A stretch of DNA of 7,951 bases from CAYGXH01 sp964354485 (GTDB lineage: Bacteria; Bacteroidota; Ignavibacteria; UBA10030; SZUA-254), in assembly GCA_964354485.1 (NCBI GenBank), contig CAYGZY010000236.1, positions 1-7,951 on the forward strand. Direction: 5' to 3'. Positions 6,829-7,951 of this stretch are shown piece after piece. A program made the translations under genes and the position numbers. The notes below the pieces were generated by a model. It ran no database searches and was not told the DNA's origin. It saw nothing but the letters and a program-made list of their open reading frames with translations. The number at the start of each line of letters is the position of its first letter. The stretch's first letter is position 1.

Positions 6829-7677
6829 ATGGTAAGTCTCAAAGCACATGCCAAAATCAACATAGGGCTTCGCATCATCGGGAAGCGCAGCGACGGCTAT
6901 CACGACATCGAAACAGTTTTTCACAGGGTCAATCCCTACGATGAAATAATTATTGAGCCATCTGCTTCGGTAACACTTACGTGCACCGATCCAACACTTC
7001 CGACTGATGATCGTAATCTCTGCGTCCGGGCCACTCAACTTCTTAAAAAATACACTATCGAAAATCGGGGCGCCGCAATCACCCTGAAAAAAAACATACC
7101 GATCGGCGCCGGTCTAGGTGGCGGAAGTTCGGATGCCGCAGCAACATTACTCGGACTGACAAAGCTCTGGGAACTGAACATCAATGAAGCAACTCTCCAC
7201 ACACTCGCACTTCAACTTGGATCGGATGTTCCGTATTTTTTAAAAGAGGGCACTGCGCATGCGCGTGGACGGGGAGAAATACTTGAGTACTTTCACCTCC
7301 CTCTTCCATACTGGATAATCGTAGTGTATCCGAACATTCATATTTCAACCACCTGGGCATACAGCCAATTACGGGAGAATCATCAACACGGACCGCTTGA
7401 TCCATCTGTATCGCTAAGGGATGCGGTTCTCGCTCATATGCATGACCCGCAGGAACTCGCTAAATTTATATTTAACGATTTTGAGCCCGTGGTTCTGCAC
7501 CAGAATGAAACGATGAGATTCTGTAAAATTTCCCTTTACGCGGCTGGGGCCAAATTTGCCCAGATGTCAGGCAGCGGTTCAGCATTTTATGGATTTTTCA
7601 CCGATCAGGCAACCGCTTTTACAGCAGCCGAATCATTCAGCAAAAAACACAAAGTCTTTATCACACCACCAATGTAA
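6829..7677 (+). CDS. ispE: 4-diphosphocytidyl-2-C-methyl-D-erythritol kinase IspE
   Basis: IspE phosphorylates CDP-methylerythritol at the 2-hydroxyl using ATP, a middle step of the MEP pathway to isopentenyl diphosphate. The 282 residues match the family (E. coli 283). The N-terminal AHAKINIGLRIIGKRSDGYH (6-25) carries substrate-binding K9. The GHMP-kinase ATP loop is PIGAGLGGGSSDAA (91-104). Catalytic D133 lies in LGSDVPYFL (130-138), followed by the IspE-typical GTAHARGRGE (141-150). The C-terminal GHMP motif is MSGSGSAFYGFF (246-257). ATG 6829 is supported by a TAA in the same frame ending at 6825 and by K9 at the expected distance; only CTAAACG stands before it, with no Shine-Dalgarno. 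The gene is divergent from kdsA and stands alone between two repeat-bearing gaps. No promoter was recognised with confidence. Confidence 0.97.
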   Translation: MVSLKAHAKINIGLRIIGKRSDGYHDIETVFHRVNPYDEIIIEPSASVTLTCTDPTLPTDDRNLCVRATQLLKKYTIENRGAAITLKKNIPIGAGLGGGSSDAAATLLGLTKLWELNINEATLHTLALQLGSDVPYFLKEGTAHARGRGEILEYFHLPLPYWIIVVYPNIHISTTWAYSQLRENHQHGPLDPSVSLRDAVLAHMHDPQELAKFIFNDFEPVVLHQNETMRFCKISLYAAGAKFAQMSGSGSAFYGFFTDQATAFTAAESFSKKHKVFITPPM

Positions 7678-7694
7678 TTGGTACTTGGTTGTTT

Positions 7695-7718
7695 GTACTT
7701 AGTACTTAGTACTTAGTA
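7695..7718 (+). repeat. Tandem heptamer repeat (GTACTTA)n after ispE
   Basis: Three perfect GTACTTA units (7695-7715) are followed by a partial GTA (7716-7718). A related GTACTTGG at 7681-7688 may be a degenerate earlier unit. The array begins 17 bp after the ispE stop. Heptamer repeats of this type are known as short tandemly repeated sequences in cyanobacterial intergenic regions; here I can only say that the form is similar. Confidence 0.75.
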
Positions 7719-7723
7719 AAAAT

Positions 7724-7794
7724 GTCATTTGTCAATCGTCATTTGTCAATAGTACCTTCAAGGTCAAACGACCAATGACAAATGACCAATGACG
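7724..7794. repeat. Imperfect palindrome built of GTCATTTG-type units; possible ispE terminator
   Basis: The 13-mer GTCATTTGTCAAT occurs twice with a 14-nt period (7724-7736 and 7738-7750). The reverse complement of the same theme follows at 7770-7794, built of ACCAATGAC and AAATGACC units. Over 24 nt the two arms agree at 20 positions. The centre holds a small perfect stem, ACCTT-C-AAGGT (7754-7764). Five T residues follow the right arm (7796-7800), so RNA from ispE could fold here and terminate, but the stem is AT-rich and imperfect. With the heptamers just before it, this looks like a compound dispersed intergenic repeat. Confidence 0.6.
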
Positions 7795-7813
7795 ATTTTT
7801 CCCTCTCCCCTCC

Positions 7814-7845
7814 TTGCTTCTCTCCCCGCTTTTATCTATATTTTG
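7814..7845 (+). promoter_or_regulatory. Putative promoter of the gene starting at 7865
   Basis: TTG (7814-7816) and TATATTTTG (7837-7845) are separated by 20 nt. This resembles the Bacteroidetes -33/-7 pattern (TTTG, about 20 nt, TAnnTTTG), with one extra T in the -7 box. It lies in the pyrimidine-rich stretch after the repeats, about 20 bp before the next ATG. Motif match only. Confidence 0.35.
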
Positions 7846-7864
7846 GAAAATTTTTATCACCATC

Positions 7865-7951
7865 ATGGCGCTTGCTCGAGTTCGATTCACGTTATTATTT
7901 CTCATTCCCACAGTTGTTGTTTTGACGCATTCCTATTCGCAGATCCCGACT
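7865..7951 (+). CDS. N-terminus of an exported protein, cut by window edge
   Basis: An open frame from ATG 7865 to the window end gives 29 residues. It starts MALARVRF, continues with a strongly hydrophobic run (LLFLIPTVVVL) and ends in THSYSQIPT. This is a classical Sec signal peptide: two arginines, a hydrophobic core of about 13 residues and a likely cut after SYS, before glutamine, as often seen in the FCB group. A GGAAAA at 7845-7850 lies 14 nt before the ATG, far for a ribosome site. Nothing of the mature protein is visible, so no function can be given. Confidence 0.6.
   Translation, partial: MALARVRFTLLFLIPTVVVLTHSYSQIPT

Noticed and set aside
6718..7038. A minus-strand frame of 106 codons spanning the kdsA-ispE gap and the ispE start.
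   Set aside because: It is antisense to the conserved N-terminus of IspE and crosses the repeat element; there is no sign of a real protein.
7695..7794. The repeat cluster as a small CRISPR array.
   Set aside because: Units are 7 and 13 nt without unique spacers of regular size, and no cas gene is nearby.
1..7951. A hidden novel defence, mobile or biosynthetic system.
   Set aside because: Every long frame is accounted for by known core functions; only a 29-residue fragment at the right edge is unassigned. The non-coding repeats are the only unexplained structures.

Overview
The window reads as a chromosomal segment of a Gram-negative (diderm, LPS-making) bacterium. Eight genes are clear from their proteins, and a ninth begins at the right edge. 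Protein style, weak or absent Shine-Dalgarno sites at several starts, an enlarged OstA/LptA-type protein and a lipoprotein-like LptC suggest the FCB group (Bacteroidetes, Chlorobi, Ignavibacteria and relatives). The Chlorobi/Ignavibacteria side is my best guess. This placement is an inference from gene content and style, not from a marker gene.

Layout. Positions 1-1368 (+) hold the C-terminal two thirds of a KefB/KefC-type cation:proton antiporter with a cytoplasmic nucleotide-binding RCK module; its start lies left of the window. After a 140-bp convergent gap with a 15-nt inverted repeat come six genes on the minus strand. In transcription order they are kdsA (6576-5740), kdsC (5756-5238), kdsD (5224-4238), lptC (4226-3624), an ostA/lptA-like gene (3634-2333) and lptB (2306-1509). 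They overlap or lie within 30 bp of each other and form one probable operon. A 252-bp divergent gap with a palindromic repeat separates kdsA from ispE (6829-7677, +). Downstream of ispE, 187 bp hold heptamer repeats and a second palindromic repeat. A secreted or membrane protein then begins at 7865 and runs off the window.

How the genes work together. KdsD makes arabinose-5-phosphate from ribulose-5-phosphate. KdsA condenses it with phosphoenolpyruvate to Kdo-8-phosphate, and KdsC removes the phosphate to give Kdo, the first inner-core sugar of LPS. LptB, LptC and the OstA-like protein belong to the machine that carries finished LPS from the inner membrane toward the outer membrane. The operon thus joins synthesis of the LPS core sugar to LPS export. 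kdsB, lptF/lptG and lptD are not in the window. IspE belongs to the MEP isoprenoid pathway and has no direct link to LPS.

I see no phage, transposase, CRISPR array, toxin-antitoxin pair or defence system, and no tRNA or rRNA gene. This is mostly an ordinary core-genome region. The least explained parts are the three intergenic repeat structures and the long C-terminal part of the OstA-like protein.
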